Of a DNA stretch of 33,813 nucleotides, positions 8,272 to 17,012 are shown piece after piece. Made by a program: the position numbers and the translations under genes. The stretch lies in the NCBI GenBank assembly GCA_036493755.1, contig DASXPG010000175.1:1-33813 (forward strand), written 5' to 3'. The DNA comes from DASXPG01 sp036493755 (lineage in GTDB: Bacteria; Gemmatimonadota; Gemmatimonadetes; Gemmatimonadales; JACORV01). Numbering within the stretch: the stretch's first letter is position 1; each line of letters begins with the position of its first letter. A model generated the notes under the pieces. That model ran no database searches. It was not told the origin of the DNA and saw only the letters and a list, made by a program, of their open reading frames with translations.

Positions 8272-9486
8272 TTAGCCCGGCTCCGGGGACGCTCCCACCA
8301 GCCCGGTACGTCGCAGGAGCCAGCCCATCGTCAGCCCCTGGATGATCAGCGACGCGAGCACGACGCCGAGCGTCATGGACTGGAGCTGCGACCGGTACGG
8401 AAAGTCCGGCGCAAGGCCGAGGGCCAGCACGACGGAGAGCGCCCCGCGAAGTCCGCCCCAGGTGAGCACGATGCGCCAGCGGCCGGGAATGGCTTCGCGG
8501 TGCCAGCGGAAGAGCAGCGTCACAGCGCTCACCACGCCGGCCCGCCCGAACAGCATGGCCAGATATGCGACGAGGACCTCCGGCCATGTGGCGAGCAGGC
8601 TTCCGAGCGGCACGGTGAAACCCACCATCAGAAACACGATCGAGTTCAGCGCGAAGGCGGAATACTCCCAGAAGGCCAGTACCGCCGTCTGGGTTCGCGG
8701 CGACATCGACACCCGCCGGCCATAACTGCCGCAGGCCATGCCGGCCGCGACCGTGGACAGCACGCCCGAGACATGAAACTGCTCGGCGAGGACGAAGGAA
8801 CCGTAGGCGGCGATCACCGTCAGGGTGATCTCGACCATGGGGTCGTCGAGCCGGCGCATCATCCGCGACACGACAAGACCGAGCACCAGGCCGGTGAGAA
8901 TGCCGCCACCCACCATGACCACGAACTGCATGGCGAGCGCCTCGGCTCCAGTCGTCGTTCCGGCGACGTACCCGAGGATCAGCGTCAGGAAGACGATGGA
9001 GGTGCCGTCATTCAGCAGGCTCTCGGCTTCCAGAATGGTCGTGAGCCGCGGTGAGGCGCGCATGCTCCGGAACACCGCGACGACCGCGATCGGATCCGTC
9101 GCGGCAATGAGGGCTCCGAACACCAGCCCGATCGTCAGCGTAAAGCCGGGCTCGAGGCGAAGAAGGTGGATCGCCAGGGTACATATCGCACCGGTGAGCC
9201 CGATGGCCACGACCACGCCGGGAGCCGCCAGCGCGGTGATCGTCCGCCAGTTCTCGCGGAAGATCGTGAACTCCATCTGGAATGACGCTTCGAACAACAA
9301 ACCGGGAAGGATGAAGGCGAAGAGCAGCTCCCGGGTCAGGCGCGGGGGCTCGACGACGCCAAGCGCGCCGATACCGAGACCCGCAATGACGAGGGCGACG
9401 GTATAGGGAATCCGCAGCCGGCGCGCCAGGATGGCGACGGCAGTGGCGATCACGAAGAGACTGATGAGCGTACTCTCGGGGCTCAT
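8272..9486 (-). CDS. CPA1-family Na+/H+ antiporter (NhaP-like)
   Basis: Integral inner-membrane cation/proton antiporter of 404 residues with about 12-13 hydrophobic segments along the whole length and no cytoplasmic C-terminal domain. CPA1 signature residues are present. They are T130-D131-P of the unwound helix (AATDPIAVVAVF) and E155-S156-L-L-N159-D160 (EAESLLNDGTS), the ion-binding ND motif of NhaP-type proteins, plus the conserved arginine region TWGGLRGALSVVLAL. Length matches compact prokaryotic NhaP proteins (400-440). It starts 34 bp downstream of the GH31 stop on the same strand, suggesting cotranscription, although the functional link is not obvious. A GGAAA upstream of the ATG is a weak ribosome-binding site. 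Exchange of Na+ (or Li+/K+) for H+ is inferred from the family. Confidence 0.92.
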   Translation of the reverse strand: MSPESTLISLFVIATAVAILARRLRIPYTVALVIAGLGIGALGVVEPPRLTRELLFAFILPGLLFEASFQMEFTIFRENWRTITALAAPGVVVAIGLTGAICTLAIHLLRLEPGFTLTIGLVFGALIAATDPIAVVAVFRSMRASPRLTTILEAESLLNDGTSIVFLTLILGYVAGTTTGAEALAMQFVVMVGGGILTGLVLGLVVSRMMRRLDDPMVEITLTVIAAYGSFVLAEQFHVSGVLSTVAAGMACGSYGRRVSMSPRTQTAVLAFWEYSAFALNSIVFLMVGFTVPLGSLLATWPEVLVAYLAMLFGRAGVVSAVTLLFRWHREAIPGRWRIVLTWGGLRGALSVVLALGLAPDFPYRSQLQSMTLGVVLASLIIQGLTMGWLLRRTGLVGASPEPG

Positions 9487-9520
9487 CGCGATTTCCGCCG
9501 CGGTCGGCCCTGATGGCTAT

Positions 9521-11683
9521 CTACCACCAGACGAGCCGGGACTGCGTGGCATGCACGAAGCTGGCCGATGCCGAGCCGCCGGCGGACCGCACCGCGACGG
9601 CCTGGCCATTGAGCGTAGCGTGGGTTGGATGCTGGAACCGCCAGACGATCGTCATGCGTGCCTCGGCTCCCGTCACGGTAAGCGTTGTCCGCCCGCCTTG
9701 TGAATTCAGGTCGAGGTGGCGTCCCTCAAAATCATGCAGATCCCGAGCGGGGCCGGGATAGATCTCGTAGACCCGGCGGTCATCGAGTGTCGGCACCGGC
9801 GGCGCGCCCGTTCCCGTCCACGGCGCCAGGGTCATCACATCCTCGGGAATCGTCGGCAGAATCGTTCCGGCCTTCACATATAGAGGAATACGATCCAGCG
9901 GTGCGTGGACTTCGATGTCGATGGGGCCGGCGTAGCGCGTGCCGCTCCAGTAGTCGATCCAGTCGCCTTGCGGCACATGGACGGTGCGCTGGGTGCCGGC
10001 CGTGATGATCGGAGCCACCAGCAGATCGGGACCAAAGTAGTACTCGTCGTTGGCGCGGCGCGCATCGGCGTCGAGTGGATGGTAGAAGACCAGCGCGCGC
10101 ATGAGCGGCATCCCCGTCAGGTGGCTCTCCTGCGCCGCCGCATAACGATACGGGAACAAGCTCATGTGCAACCGTGAGTAAGTGCGAAAAATGTCCAGCG
10201 CCCGCGGGCCGTAGTCCCATGGGCCGAGGTTGATGGCGGAATGGACCTGCATGATCGGCGTGAAAGCGGAGAACTCGGTCCAACGTATGAAGAGCACGCT
10301 GTCACCGGGCGTGCGACGATCCTTTTCGTAACCGCCCAGATCGCTGGTCCAGAGCGGGATGCCGGAAAGGCCGGCATTCAGGCCCGCGAGGACGACGCTG
10401 GGAAGCCCGTTCTCCGTGCCGAAATTGGCCTCGTTGTCGCCGGCCCAGAGAAACGGCAGGTTGTGATTCCCGATCGACCCGCTGCGCATGAGCAGCACGC
10501 CGTTGCCGTGCATGTCATTGTCGATCAGTGCTTGCAGCGCCTGGTTGTAGAGGGTGGAGTAACGGGTGCGCAGCACCGCCGTGTCGGCGCCGTTCGAGGC
10601 GCGCGCGTCGCGGACAAAACTTCCCTCACCGCCATCGGCCTTGAAGGCGTCCGCGCCGAGGCGGATGGCGCGCCGCACCTGGTCCTGCCACCAGAGAACG
10701 GCGGCCTGGCTGGTAAAGTCGATGAGGCCACCGCGGCCCTTCCACCATGAGGCGATGTAGGTGTCGCCCGAATCGTTCCTGAGGAAATAGCCGGCCCGGC
10801 GCGCCTCCTCGAAGTTGGGCGCGGCCGTCGGCGGAATTTTCCCCACCAGCTCCGGCTCGGAAGGGCGCAGCGTTTCCGAATTGATGAATGCCGTCAGCCA
10901 CAGGCAAAGCTTGAAGCCGGCGTCGTGAATGCGCTGCACCATCTCCTGAGGATCGGTGAACTGCAGCGGGTTCATCTCGAAGGTGTTGTAGTTCGTCGCC
11001 CAGGGGCTGTCGAGCACCAGCACCGACGCCGGGATGCCGAGCTGACGGTAGCGGTCGATGTCTTCGTAGACCGCGGCCATGTCGGGGTGCCAGTTGCGGC
11101 TCTTCCACGGCGCGAAGGCCCAATAGGGTGGAACCCGGGCTCGGCCGACCAAGCCAGTAAACCGCCCGAGGATGAGCGGGAACTGCGGGCCCTCGAAGAA
11201 AACGATGCGCAGCTGCGCGTCCCGCAGCTTGACGATGAATCGATCGTGGTCACTCACGCCCAGGTCGAAGACCGCCTCGGCATAGGTATCCACCCAGATG
11301 CCGTAGCCTCGCAGGTCCATGAAGAACGGGATCGGGAAGTAGGTCCCGGTGCCCTTGGGACCCGGTATGTCGCTCGAAGCGTTGACCAGAATCTGCCGAT
11401 CCTGGTTCAGCGTGTTGAATCGTTCGCCGAAGCCGAATACCGGAGCACTTTCGCGGATTCGGAATTCCCAGTTCGCCGGCCCGCTGGCCGAGCTCGAGAT
11501 CGACGTGATGCCCGGTCCCAGGTGCTCGATCTGGATGTCGGACTGGGCCAGGGGGTGCCCATCCCGCCGGAAGTCGCTGAGCTCGAGCGAATCGGAGCGC
11601 TGGTCCATGTTGGTGAACGAGACGCGCAGCGTCGCGGGCGTCTGTGGGGCGGCCCATAGGGCGAGAAGAAGCGGAGCGATCAT
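9521..11683 (-). CDS. Secreted glycoside hydrolase family 31 (alpha-glucosidase/alpha-xylosidase type)
   Basis: Retaining alpha-glycosidase of GH31, 720 residues, with a short N-terminal hydrophobic export signal (about 1-17). The N-terminal beta-sandwich (galactose-mutarotase-like, to ~165) precedes the TIM barrel. The catalytic nucleophile is D350 in AFKADGGEG and the acid/base is D416 in FLWAGDNEANFG. Downstream elements GIPLWTSDLGGY and the all-beta C-terminal domain (from ~590) are typical. The FKADGGE context fits alpha-xylosidase or 6-deoxy/galactosidase-like GH31 branches as well as alpha-glucosidases, so substrate is not assigned. The ATG at 11683 is preferred over a frame 15 codons longer, because hydrophobic signal residues follow immediately. 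It diverges from the NmrA-like gene, sharing 90 bp, and is followed by the antiporter. Confidence 0.92.
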   Translation of the reverse strand: MIAPLLLALWAAPQTPATLRVSFTNMDQRSDSLELSDFRRDGHPLAQSDIQIEHLGPGITSISSSASGPANWEFRIRESAPVFGFGERFNTLNQDRQILVNASSDIPGPKGTGTYFPIPFFMDLRGYGIWVDTYAEAVFDLGVSDHDRFIVKLRDAQLRIVFFEGPQFPLILGRFTGLVGRARVPPYWAFAPWKSRNWHPDMAAVYEDIDRYRQLGIPASVLVLDSPWATNYNTFEMNPLQFTDPQEMVQRIHDAGFKLCLWLTAFINSETLRPSEPELVGKIPPTAAPNFEEARRAGYFLRNDSGDTYIASWWKGRGGLIDFTSQAAVLWWQDQVRRAIRLGADAFKADGGEGSFVRDARASNGADTAVLRTRYSTLYNQALQALIDNDMHGNGVLLMRSGSIGNHNLPFLWAGDNEANFGTENGLPSVVLAGLNAGLSGIPLWTSDLGGYEKDRRTPGDSVLFIRWTEFSAFTPIMQVHSAINLGPWDYGPRALDIFRTYSRLHMSLFPYRYAAAQESHLTGMPLMRALVFYHPLDADARRANDEYYFGPDLLVAPIITAGTQRTVHVPQGDWIDYWSGTRYAGPIDIEVHAPLDRIPLYVKAGTILPTIPEDVMTLAPWTGTGAPPVPTLDDRRVYEIYPGPARDLHDFEGRHLDLNSQGGRTTLTVTGAEARMTIVWRFQHPTHATLNGQAVAVRSAGGSASASFVHATQSRLVWW

Positions 11684-11773
11684 CACCGCGCAATGATGCC
11701 GCGTCGGCTTGCTCGCCGCCACCTCCATGAGGCAGTAAGGTTGCGGACATATCTACTCGACCAGGGGATAAGC

Positions 11774-12724
11774 ATGGCGGACCGAAAAAAGATCGCGGTG
11801 GTTGGGGCGACGGGCACCCAGGGCGGCAGCCTTGTGCGTGCAATCCTGGCGGATATGGCCGGCGGTTTCGAAGCGCGGGCGTTGACCCGTAAGGTCGACT
11901 CCGACAAGGCCAAGGCGTTGAAGGCACAGGGTGTCGAGGTAATGGCCGCCGACATCGACGACCTGGAGAGCGTGAAGCGCGCCTTCACTGGCGTCCACGG
12001 CGCCTTCTGCGTGACCAACTTCTGGGAGCACTTGTCGCCCGAGCGCGAGGCCACACAGGCGCAGCACATGGCCGAAGCGGCGAAGCAGGCGGGCGTGAAG
12101 CACGTCATCTGGTCGACACTGGATGACATGCGAAAGTGGGTGCCCCTCAGCGACAATCGCATGCCCACGCTGATGGGGAAGTACAAGGTTCCGCACTTCG
12201 ACGCCAAGGGCGAATCCGACCACTTCTTCACCGATCTCAAGCTTCCGGTGACGTTCCTGCTGACGTCGTTCTACTGGGACAACTTCATCTACTTCGGGAT
12301 GGGCCCCAAGAAGGGCCCGGACGGCACCCTCGCGCTCACGCTACCAATGGGCTCGAAACGGATGTCGGGGATGGCCGCCGAGGACATCGGCAGAACCGCC
12401 TACGAGATCTTCAAGCGGGGATCCGAATTGATCGGCCAGACGGTTGGCGTCGCCGGCGACCACCTGACCGGTACGCAGATGGCAGAGAAGATGGGAAAGG
12501 CGATGGGAAAGACGGTCCGCTACAACGAGATCACGCCCGAGGTGTTTCGCGGCCTCGGCTTTCCCGGCGCCGAGGATCTCGGCAACATGTTCCAGGTGTA
12601 CCGCGATTTCTCGGACGAGTTCGCCGCGAAGCGGGACATCGACAAGGCCCGCGCGCTCCATCCGAAGCTCCAGAATTTCGACGCCTGGCTGGCCGGCAAC
12701 GCGAGCAGAATTCCAACCGAGTAG
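11774..12724 (+). CDS. NmrA/HSCARG-like NAD(P)-binding protein
   Basis: Cytoplasmic protein of 316 residues with an atypical short-chain dehydrogenase fold. The N-terminal Rossmann motif VVGATGTQGGSLV (about 9-21) binds NAD(P)H. The following ALTRK arginine suits NADPH, and AADIDD and the VKHVIWSTL strand match the NmrA family. The catalytic YxxxK of true dehydrogenases is not clearly present. Family members (NmrA, HSCARG/NMRAL1) act as redox-sensing regulators rather than enzymes. The sequence carries no signal peptide. The ATG at 11774 follows AGGGGA at a good distance. The gene stands alone, diverging from GH31 and ending 30 bp before a strong terminator at 12755. Partner and regulated process are unknown. 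Confidence 0.88.
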   Translation: MADRKKIAVVGATGTQGGSLVRAILADMAGGFEARALTRKVDSDKAKALKAQGVEVMAADIDDLESVKRAFTGVHGAFCVTNFWEHLSPEREATQAQHMAEAAKQAGVKHVIWSTLDDMRKWVPLSDNRMPTLMGKYKVPHFDAKGESDHFFTDLKLPVTFLLTSFYWDNFIYFGMGPKKGPDGTLALTLPMGSKRMSGMAAEDIGRTAYEIFKRGSELIGQTVGVAGDHLTGTQMAEKMGKAMGKTVRYNEITPEVFRGLGFPGAEDLGNMFQVYRDFSDEFAAKRDIDKARALHPKLQNFDAWLAGNASRIPTE

Positions 12725-12754
12725 GCTCATTCATCACGTCAGCGACCGAAACGA

Positions 12755-12780
12755 CAAAGGCCCCGCGAACGGGGCCTTTG
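12755..12780. terminator. Bidirectional rho-independent terminator, NmrA-like / csp
   Basis: A perfect 10-bp stem CAAAGGCCCC / GGGGCCTTTG with loop GCGAAC stands between two convergent genes (31 bases after the plus-strand stop, 22 bases after the minus-strand stop). The A-rich and T-rich stem ends give a short U-tract in either direction. It shares its arms with the terminator at 18405-18431. Confidence 0.85.
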
Positions 12781-12802
12781 CCTTGCCTGCCATCACCAGG
12801 TG

Positions 12803-13012
12803 TTAGCTGACCTTGGTAACGTTGGCCGCTGCGGGGCCCTTCTGGCCCGCGACAATGTCAAACGTCACCTTGTCGCCTTCGGCGAGGGACTTGAAACCCG
12901 ACGCCTGGATCGCGGTGTGATGGACGAAACAATCCTTCGATCCGTCGTCCGGGGTGATGAAGCCGAAGCCCTTCGCATCGTTGAACCACTTAACCTTGCC
13001 GGTGATGGCCAT
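12803..13012 (-). CDS. Cold-shock protein (CspA family)
   Basis: Small single-stranded nucleic-acid-binding protein of 69 residues, forming one OB-fold cold-shock domain. RNP1 is visible as KGFGFI (about 14-19) and RNP2 as CFVHHTAI (about 28-35). The N-terminal GKVKWFNDAKGFGFI is fully canonical. Such proteins melt RNA secondary structure and act as transcription antiterminators or RNA chaperones; not all are cold-induced. The ATG at 13012 is supported by a GGAG ribosome-binding site 6-7 bases upstream and by exact family length. The upstream region up to ~13100 holds stem-loops, consistent with the long structured leaders of cold-shock genes. Paralogues elsewhere in the genome are likely but not visible here. 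Confidence 0.96.
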   Translation of the reverse strand: MAITGKVKWFNDAKGFGFITPDDGSKDCFVHHTAIQASGFKSLAEGDKVTFDIVAGQKGPAAANVTKVS

Positions 13013-13283
13013 CTTTGCTCCACTGGTTGGTCCGTTCCGCACTATGCGGATCGGTGAAATTGGCTCGGGACCACGTGCCCCGGGCTTCTTAAACCTAACC
13101 AAGAACGGCAAAAAATGCGCTTGGGACGGTTCTGGAGCCTCCCGGGGGGGGCTTTTTGTGCCTGTGAGGCCTCGCCGGAGCCACGGTAGCCACTCCGCCG
13201 AATCGTTATCAGGCTTCATGTCGTAAGGGTCGGTGCCCTCTGCCTCGTGCAACCATTTGCGGGCCTCACACATCCAGAGCGAA
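13013..13283. promoter_or_regulatory. Divergent region csp / TonB-type receptor with structured csp leader
   Basis: 271 bp between divergent genes. On the csp side are two inverted repeats: TCCGCA/TGCGGA with a 3-nt loop (13036-13050) and GCTCGGG/CCCGGGC with a 9-nt loop (13063-13085). Upstream of these lies a T-rich stretch on the minus strand (near 13090-13115: TTTTTTGCCG...TTTAAG) that could hold the csp promoter. This would give a leader of roughly 80-100 nt. On the receptor side a plus-strand terminator-like hairpin occurs at 13136-13157. Promoter placement is a guess from base composition. Confidence 0.4.
13136..13157 (+). terminator. Terminator-like hairpin in receptor leader
   Basis: AGCCTCC pairs with GGGGGCT (one G-U) around loop CGGG, followed directly by TTTT, a rho-independent terminator shape on the plus strand. 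No plus-strand gene ends just upstream, since the cold-shock gene is on the other strand. It would therefore stop antisense readthrough or attenuate a receptor transcript starting before it. Confidence 0.45.
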
Positions 13284-16200
13284 ATGACCCGACATACATT
13301 GCGGACCACCCTGCTGGTGTTAGGCATAACGTTGCCCGCCGCCGGCTCCCTGGCCGCTCAGGCCGATGTCATCCGCGGAAAGGTGACCGCGGCCGCCGAC
13401 AACGCGCCGATCTTCGGGGCGGTCGTCACCGCGACATCGCTCTCGGGGAACGTCAACCGGACCTCGCATACCAACAGCGACGGGCGTTACACCATCACTG
13501 TCCCGGGCGGCGACGGAGATTACTGGATCACCTTCAGCGCCATCGGCTTCACGCCGCGCCGCTTCGAGCTGAAGCGCGTGGCCGACGAAGCGGTGCTCAT
13601 CGCCGATGCCCGCCTCAGCCCCATCACCATGGACACCATCCAGGTGACCGCCAACCGCCGGCGGCCTCCCCGGAGCGACAACGGCCGTGATGTCGGCGGC
13701 ACCGAACGTTCCATAACGAGCAGTCTGACACCGCCGGATCAGCAAGGCGACCTCGCCGCGATGGCCGCCACGCAACCGGGGGTCAGCCTCATTCCGGGGA
13801 CCAACGGCGACCCGTCGGGCTTCTCCGTGCTCGGGCTGACGACCGACCAGAACCTGACCACCCTCAACGGAATGAACAGCGGCGCGACCGACCTCCCGCG
13901 CGACGCGGGGGTGTCGGTTTCGCTGGCGACATCGCCCTACGACGTGTCGCAAGGCGGGTTCAGCGGCGGCGCGCTCAACGTGCGGACCGTCCCGGGCTCC
14001 AATTACATCGACCAGACGGTCAGCGCGATCGGCAACATGCCCCAGCTCGAGTGGACCGACGACGCGGGGCGCTCGCTGGGCCAGCAGTACTCGAATCTGA
14101 ATCTCGGCGGGCGGCTTGCCGGTCCCATCGCCTACGACAAGGCCTTCTACAACTTCTCCTGGCAGCTGGGCCGGCGCGGCAACGATCTGCCGACGCTGCT
14201 CAATACCGACCCGCTGGGTCTCGAGACCATCGGCGTGGCCCGCGACTCGGTCACCCGCCTGCTCTCGATTCTGCAGGGTCAGGGCGTGCCGGCCAGCGTC
14301 GCGGGATTTCCGTCGAGCCGCCTGACCGACCAGGGCTCGCTGCTGGGATCGGTGGACTTCATGCCGCCGTCGTCGAGCAGCGGCCAGGCGCTGAACCTCA
14401 CGATGAGCGGAAGCTGGAACCGCATCGCGCCGGGGACGCCGCTCACCAACCAGCTCCCCACCTCGACCTTTCACTTCACCAACTACGCCGGGTCGGCGCT
14501 GCTCAAGCACACCGCGTATCTCGGCCTGGTGCTCACCGAGACGGGACTCTCCTTCAGCGAGTCGCACCGTTCGCTCACGCCGTACCTCGATCGGACCGGC
14601 GGCAGCGTGCTGGTGCAATCCGATTTCACCGACGGCACCAGCGGCGTGCAGCCGATCCAGTTCGGCGGCATGTCGGCGGTCAGCACCGGCACCTCGAATT
14701 CGCTGGAGCTGACCAACCAGCTGTCATGGTTCAGCGCCAACAACCGCCACCGGGTGAAGCTTGCGACCGACATCCGGCGGGACGGCTGGTCGACCGAGCA
14801 GGCCGGCAACCTGCTCGGCTCCTTCAGCTTCAATCAGCTCGCCGATCTCGCCGCCAACACCCCGGCCGCTTTCTCGCGCCAGCTCGCGCCGGTTTCGGCC
14901 ACCGGCAGCCAGCTGACCGGGTCCCTAGCCCTCGGCGATTCCTGGCGTCCGCGTCCCACGCTGCAGATCGTCTACGGGGCGCGGGTCGACGGCGACCACT
15001 ACTTCGATCACCCGACGATCAACCCGGCCGTATCGCAGGCGCTGGGCGTCGCCAACAACGGCGTGCCTGATGGTCTGTACGTGAGCCCGCGTCTCGGATT
15101 CTCCTGGACGTACGGGACCAGCAGCCAGATCGGCGCCTTCGCCGGCGCGGCCCGCATCCCGCGCGGCGTGGTGCGGGGCGGCATCGGCACCTTCCAGAAT
15201 ACGCCTAACGCGCAGCTGATATCTCAGGCGATGACGACCACCGGCCTGCCGGGTGCGGCGCAGCAGCTCACCTGCATCGGCAGCGCCGCTCCGACGCCCG
15301 ACTGGAGCGGCTACGCCGCCGACCCTACGACGATTCCGACCACCTGCGCCAACGGCGCGCCGTCGGCCTTCAGCAACGGCAGTCCCAACGTCGTGCTCTT
15401 CGCCAACGACTATGCCGCGCAGCGCAGTGTGCGCTCGACCCTCCAATGGTCCGGGCCGATGCTCGACAACCGGATCATGACGAGCCTGACCGGCACCCTT
15501 TCGCTCAACCAGAACCAGTCCGGCTTTCAGGATCTGAACTTCAACCCGACGATGCGATTCACCCTTCCCGACGAAGGTGGCCGGCCGGTCTTCGTAAACC
15601 GTTCGAGCATCGTACCGGTCACGGGCGCGGTCGCTACCACGGACAGCCGAGTCTCGGCGCAGTTCAACCATGTGTCGGAGTCGGTGTCCGATTTCCGGTC
15701 CACCAGCCGCCAGCTTCAGCTCTCGATCCAGCCGCTGTCGGTCAATTCGAGGTTCAGCTGGAGCATCGCCTACACCCTCAACGCCGTCCGCGACCGGGTC
15801 AATGGCTTTGCGAGCACCGCCGGCAGTCCTTTCGACATCAGCGACGCCCGCGCGTCGGGCGACTGGCGCCACCAGGTCCAGGTGAGTCTCGGCACCAACC
15901 TCTTCGATCTGCTGCGGGTCCAGTACGTGCAGCGCTTCACGTCGGGGACGCCGTTCACGCCCATCGTGAATGGCGACATCAACGGCGATGGCTATGCCAA
16001 CGACCGGGCCTTCGTCGCGAATCCCGCGAGCACCGCGGATACCGCTCTGGCGTCGGGGATGACCCGCCTGCTGGCGGGCGCGGGGTCGGGGGTGCGCAGC
16101 TGCCTCACCGGGCAGTTGGGGCAGATCGCGACGCGGAACAGCTGCGAAGGACCGTGGACATCCAGCGGGTTTCTCACCATCGCGTTCAATCCGCTGCGGG

Positions 16201-17000
16201 TGAAGCTGCCGCAGCGCGCCAATCTGTCGCTCCAGGTCGCCAACCCGATCGGCGCGCTCGATCTGATGCTGCATGGCAGCCAGCACCTGCGCGGCTGGGG
16301 CCAGGCGCCGACGCCCGATCCGCGGCTGCTCATCGTACGCGGCTTCGACACCACGGCGCAGCGCTACATCTACGACGTGAATCCGCGCTTCGGCGCCACT
16401 ACGCAGGCCGTCAGCACGGTTCGCAATCCCGTCGCGCTGACCCTCTCGTTACGGATCGATCTTGGTCCGGCGCGCGAGCGCCAGGCGCTGACCCAGACCC
16501 TCGATCGCGGGCGCACGCTGAGCGGCACCAAGACGCCGGTTCCGCTGCTGCGCGCCATGTATGGCACTGGCGGGCTGATCAATCCGCTGTCGACCATTCT
16601 CTCGCAGTCGGATACCCTGCACCTCACCGGACCCGAGGCCGACAGCCTCGCAACGCTCAACCGGTGGTTCGTGGTCCGGCTCGACTCGATCTGGACGCCG
16701 CTGCTTCGGGCCTACGGGACGCTGCCCGACCAGTACGATCACGAGGAGATCTACCGGAAGTACCGCCAGGCTCGTGAGGGATCGGTGGATCTCCTGATGA
16801 TCCTCGCGCCGGAGATTGCCGGCGTGCTCACGCCGTCACAGCGCCGCCAGCTGCCGCCGCTCATCGCCGCGTATCTCGACCGACGCTATCTTGCCGCTAT
16901 TCGTACCGGCACATCGGGCAGTCCGGGCGGCGTATTCGCCCCGGGCGCCGGGGTACCGGGTGGCGGCATGCCTGGCAACGCCACCATCATCATGCATTAG
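13284..17000 (+). CDS. TonB-dependent receptor-like outer-membrane protein with C-terminal extension
   Basis: Outer-membrane protein of 1238 residues. The signal peptide (about 1-25, ending SLAAQ) precedes a carboxypeptidase-regulatory-like domain (27-115; VIRGKVTAAADNAPIFGAV, SDGRYTITVPG). A plug-like segment follows (about 155-235, with LAAMAATQPGVSLIPGT and GGFSGGALNV), then a long beta-barrel region. Near 896-907 is a Ca-binding-like loop NGDINGDGYANDRAF seen in many such receptors. The barrel seems to end near residue 1060 (LTLSLRIDLGP). The final ~180 residues are helical, with LTPSQRRQLPPLIAAYLDRR (~1182), and then a Gly/Pro tail. Start at ATG 13284 begins the signal peptide; AGAGCGAA upstream is a modest ribosome-binding site. 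The propeller-like gene follows after 12 bp. The transported ligand is unknown. Confidence 0.88.
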   Translation: MTRHTLRTTLLVLGITLPAAGSLAAQADVIRGKVTAAADNAPIFGAVVTATSLSGNVNRTSHTNSDGRYTITVPGGDGDYWITFSAIGFTPRRFELKRVADEAVLIADARLSPITMDTIQVTANRRRPPRSDNGRDVGGTERSITSSLTPPDQQGDLAAMAATQPGVSLIPGTNGDPSGFSVLGLTTDQNLTTLNGMNSGATDLPRDAGVSVSLATSPYDVSQGGFSGGALNVRTVPGSNYIDQTVSAIGNMPQLEWTDDAGRSLGQQYSNLNLGGRLAGPIAYDKAFYNFSWQLGRRGNDLPTLLNTDPLGLETIGVARDSVTRLLSILQGQGVPASVAGFPSSRLTDQGSLLGSVDFMPPSSSSGQALNLTMSGSWNRIAPGTPLTNQLPTSTFHFTNYAGSALLKHTAYLGLVLTETGLSFSESHRSLTPYLDRTGGSVLVQSDFTDGTSGVQPIQFGGMSAVSTGTSNSLELTNQLSWFSANNRHRVKLATDIRRDGWSTEQAGNLLGSFSFNQLADLAANTPAAFSRQLAPVSATGSQLTGSLALGDSWRPRPTLQIVYGARVDGDHYFDHPTINPAVSQALGVANNGVPDGLYVSPRLGFSWTYGTSSQIGAFAGAARIPRGVVRGGIGTFQNTPNAQLISQAMTTTGLPGAAQQLTCIGSAAPTPDWSGYAADPTTIPTTCANGAPSAFSNGSPNVVLFANDYAAQRSVRSTLQWSGPMLDNRIMTSLTGTLSLNQNQSGFQDLNFNPTMRFTLPDEGGRPVFVNRSSIVPVTGAVATTDSRVSAQFNHVSESVSDFRSTSRQLQLSIQPLSVNSRFSWSIAYTLNAVRDRVNGFASTAGSPFDISDARASGDWRHQVQVSLGTNLFDLLRVQYVQRFTSGTPFTPIVNGDINGDGYANDRAFVANPASTADTALASGMTRLLAGAGSGVRSCLTGQLGQIATRNSCEGPWTSSGFLTIAFNPLRVKLPQRANLSLQVANPIGALDLMLHGSQHLRGWGQAPTPDPRLLIVRGFDTTAQRYIYDVNPRFGATTQAVSTVRNPVALTLSLRIDLGPARERQALTQTLDRGRTLSGTKTPVPLLRAMYGTGGLINPLSTILSQSDTLHLTGPEADSLATLNRWFVVRLDSIWTPLLRAYGTLPDQYDHEEIYRKYRQAREGSVDLLMILAPEIAGVLTPSQRRQLPPLIAAYLDRRYLAAIRTGTSGSPGGVFAPGAGVPGGGMPGNATIIMH

Positions 17001-17012
17001 AGGAGACCACTG

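Noticed and set aside
13320..16286. Long minus-strand open frames inside the TonB-type receptor gene
   Set aside because: Compositional artefacts of high third-position GC; the plus-strand product has signal peptide, regulatory domain and barrel features.
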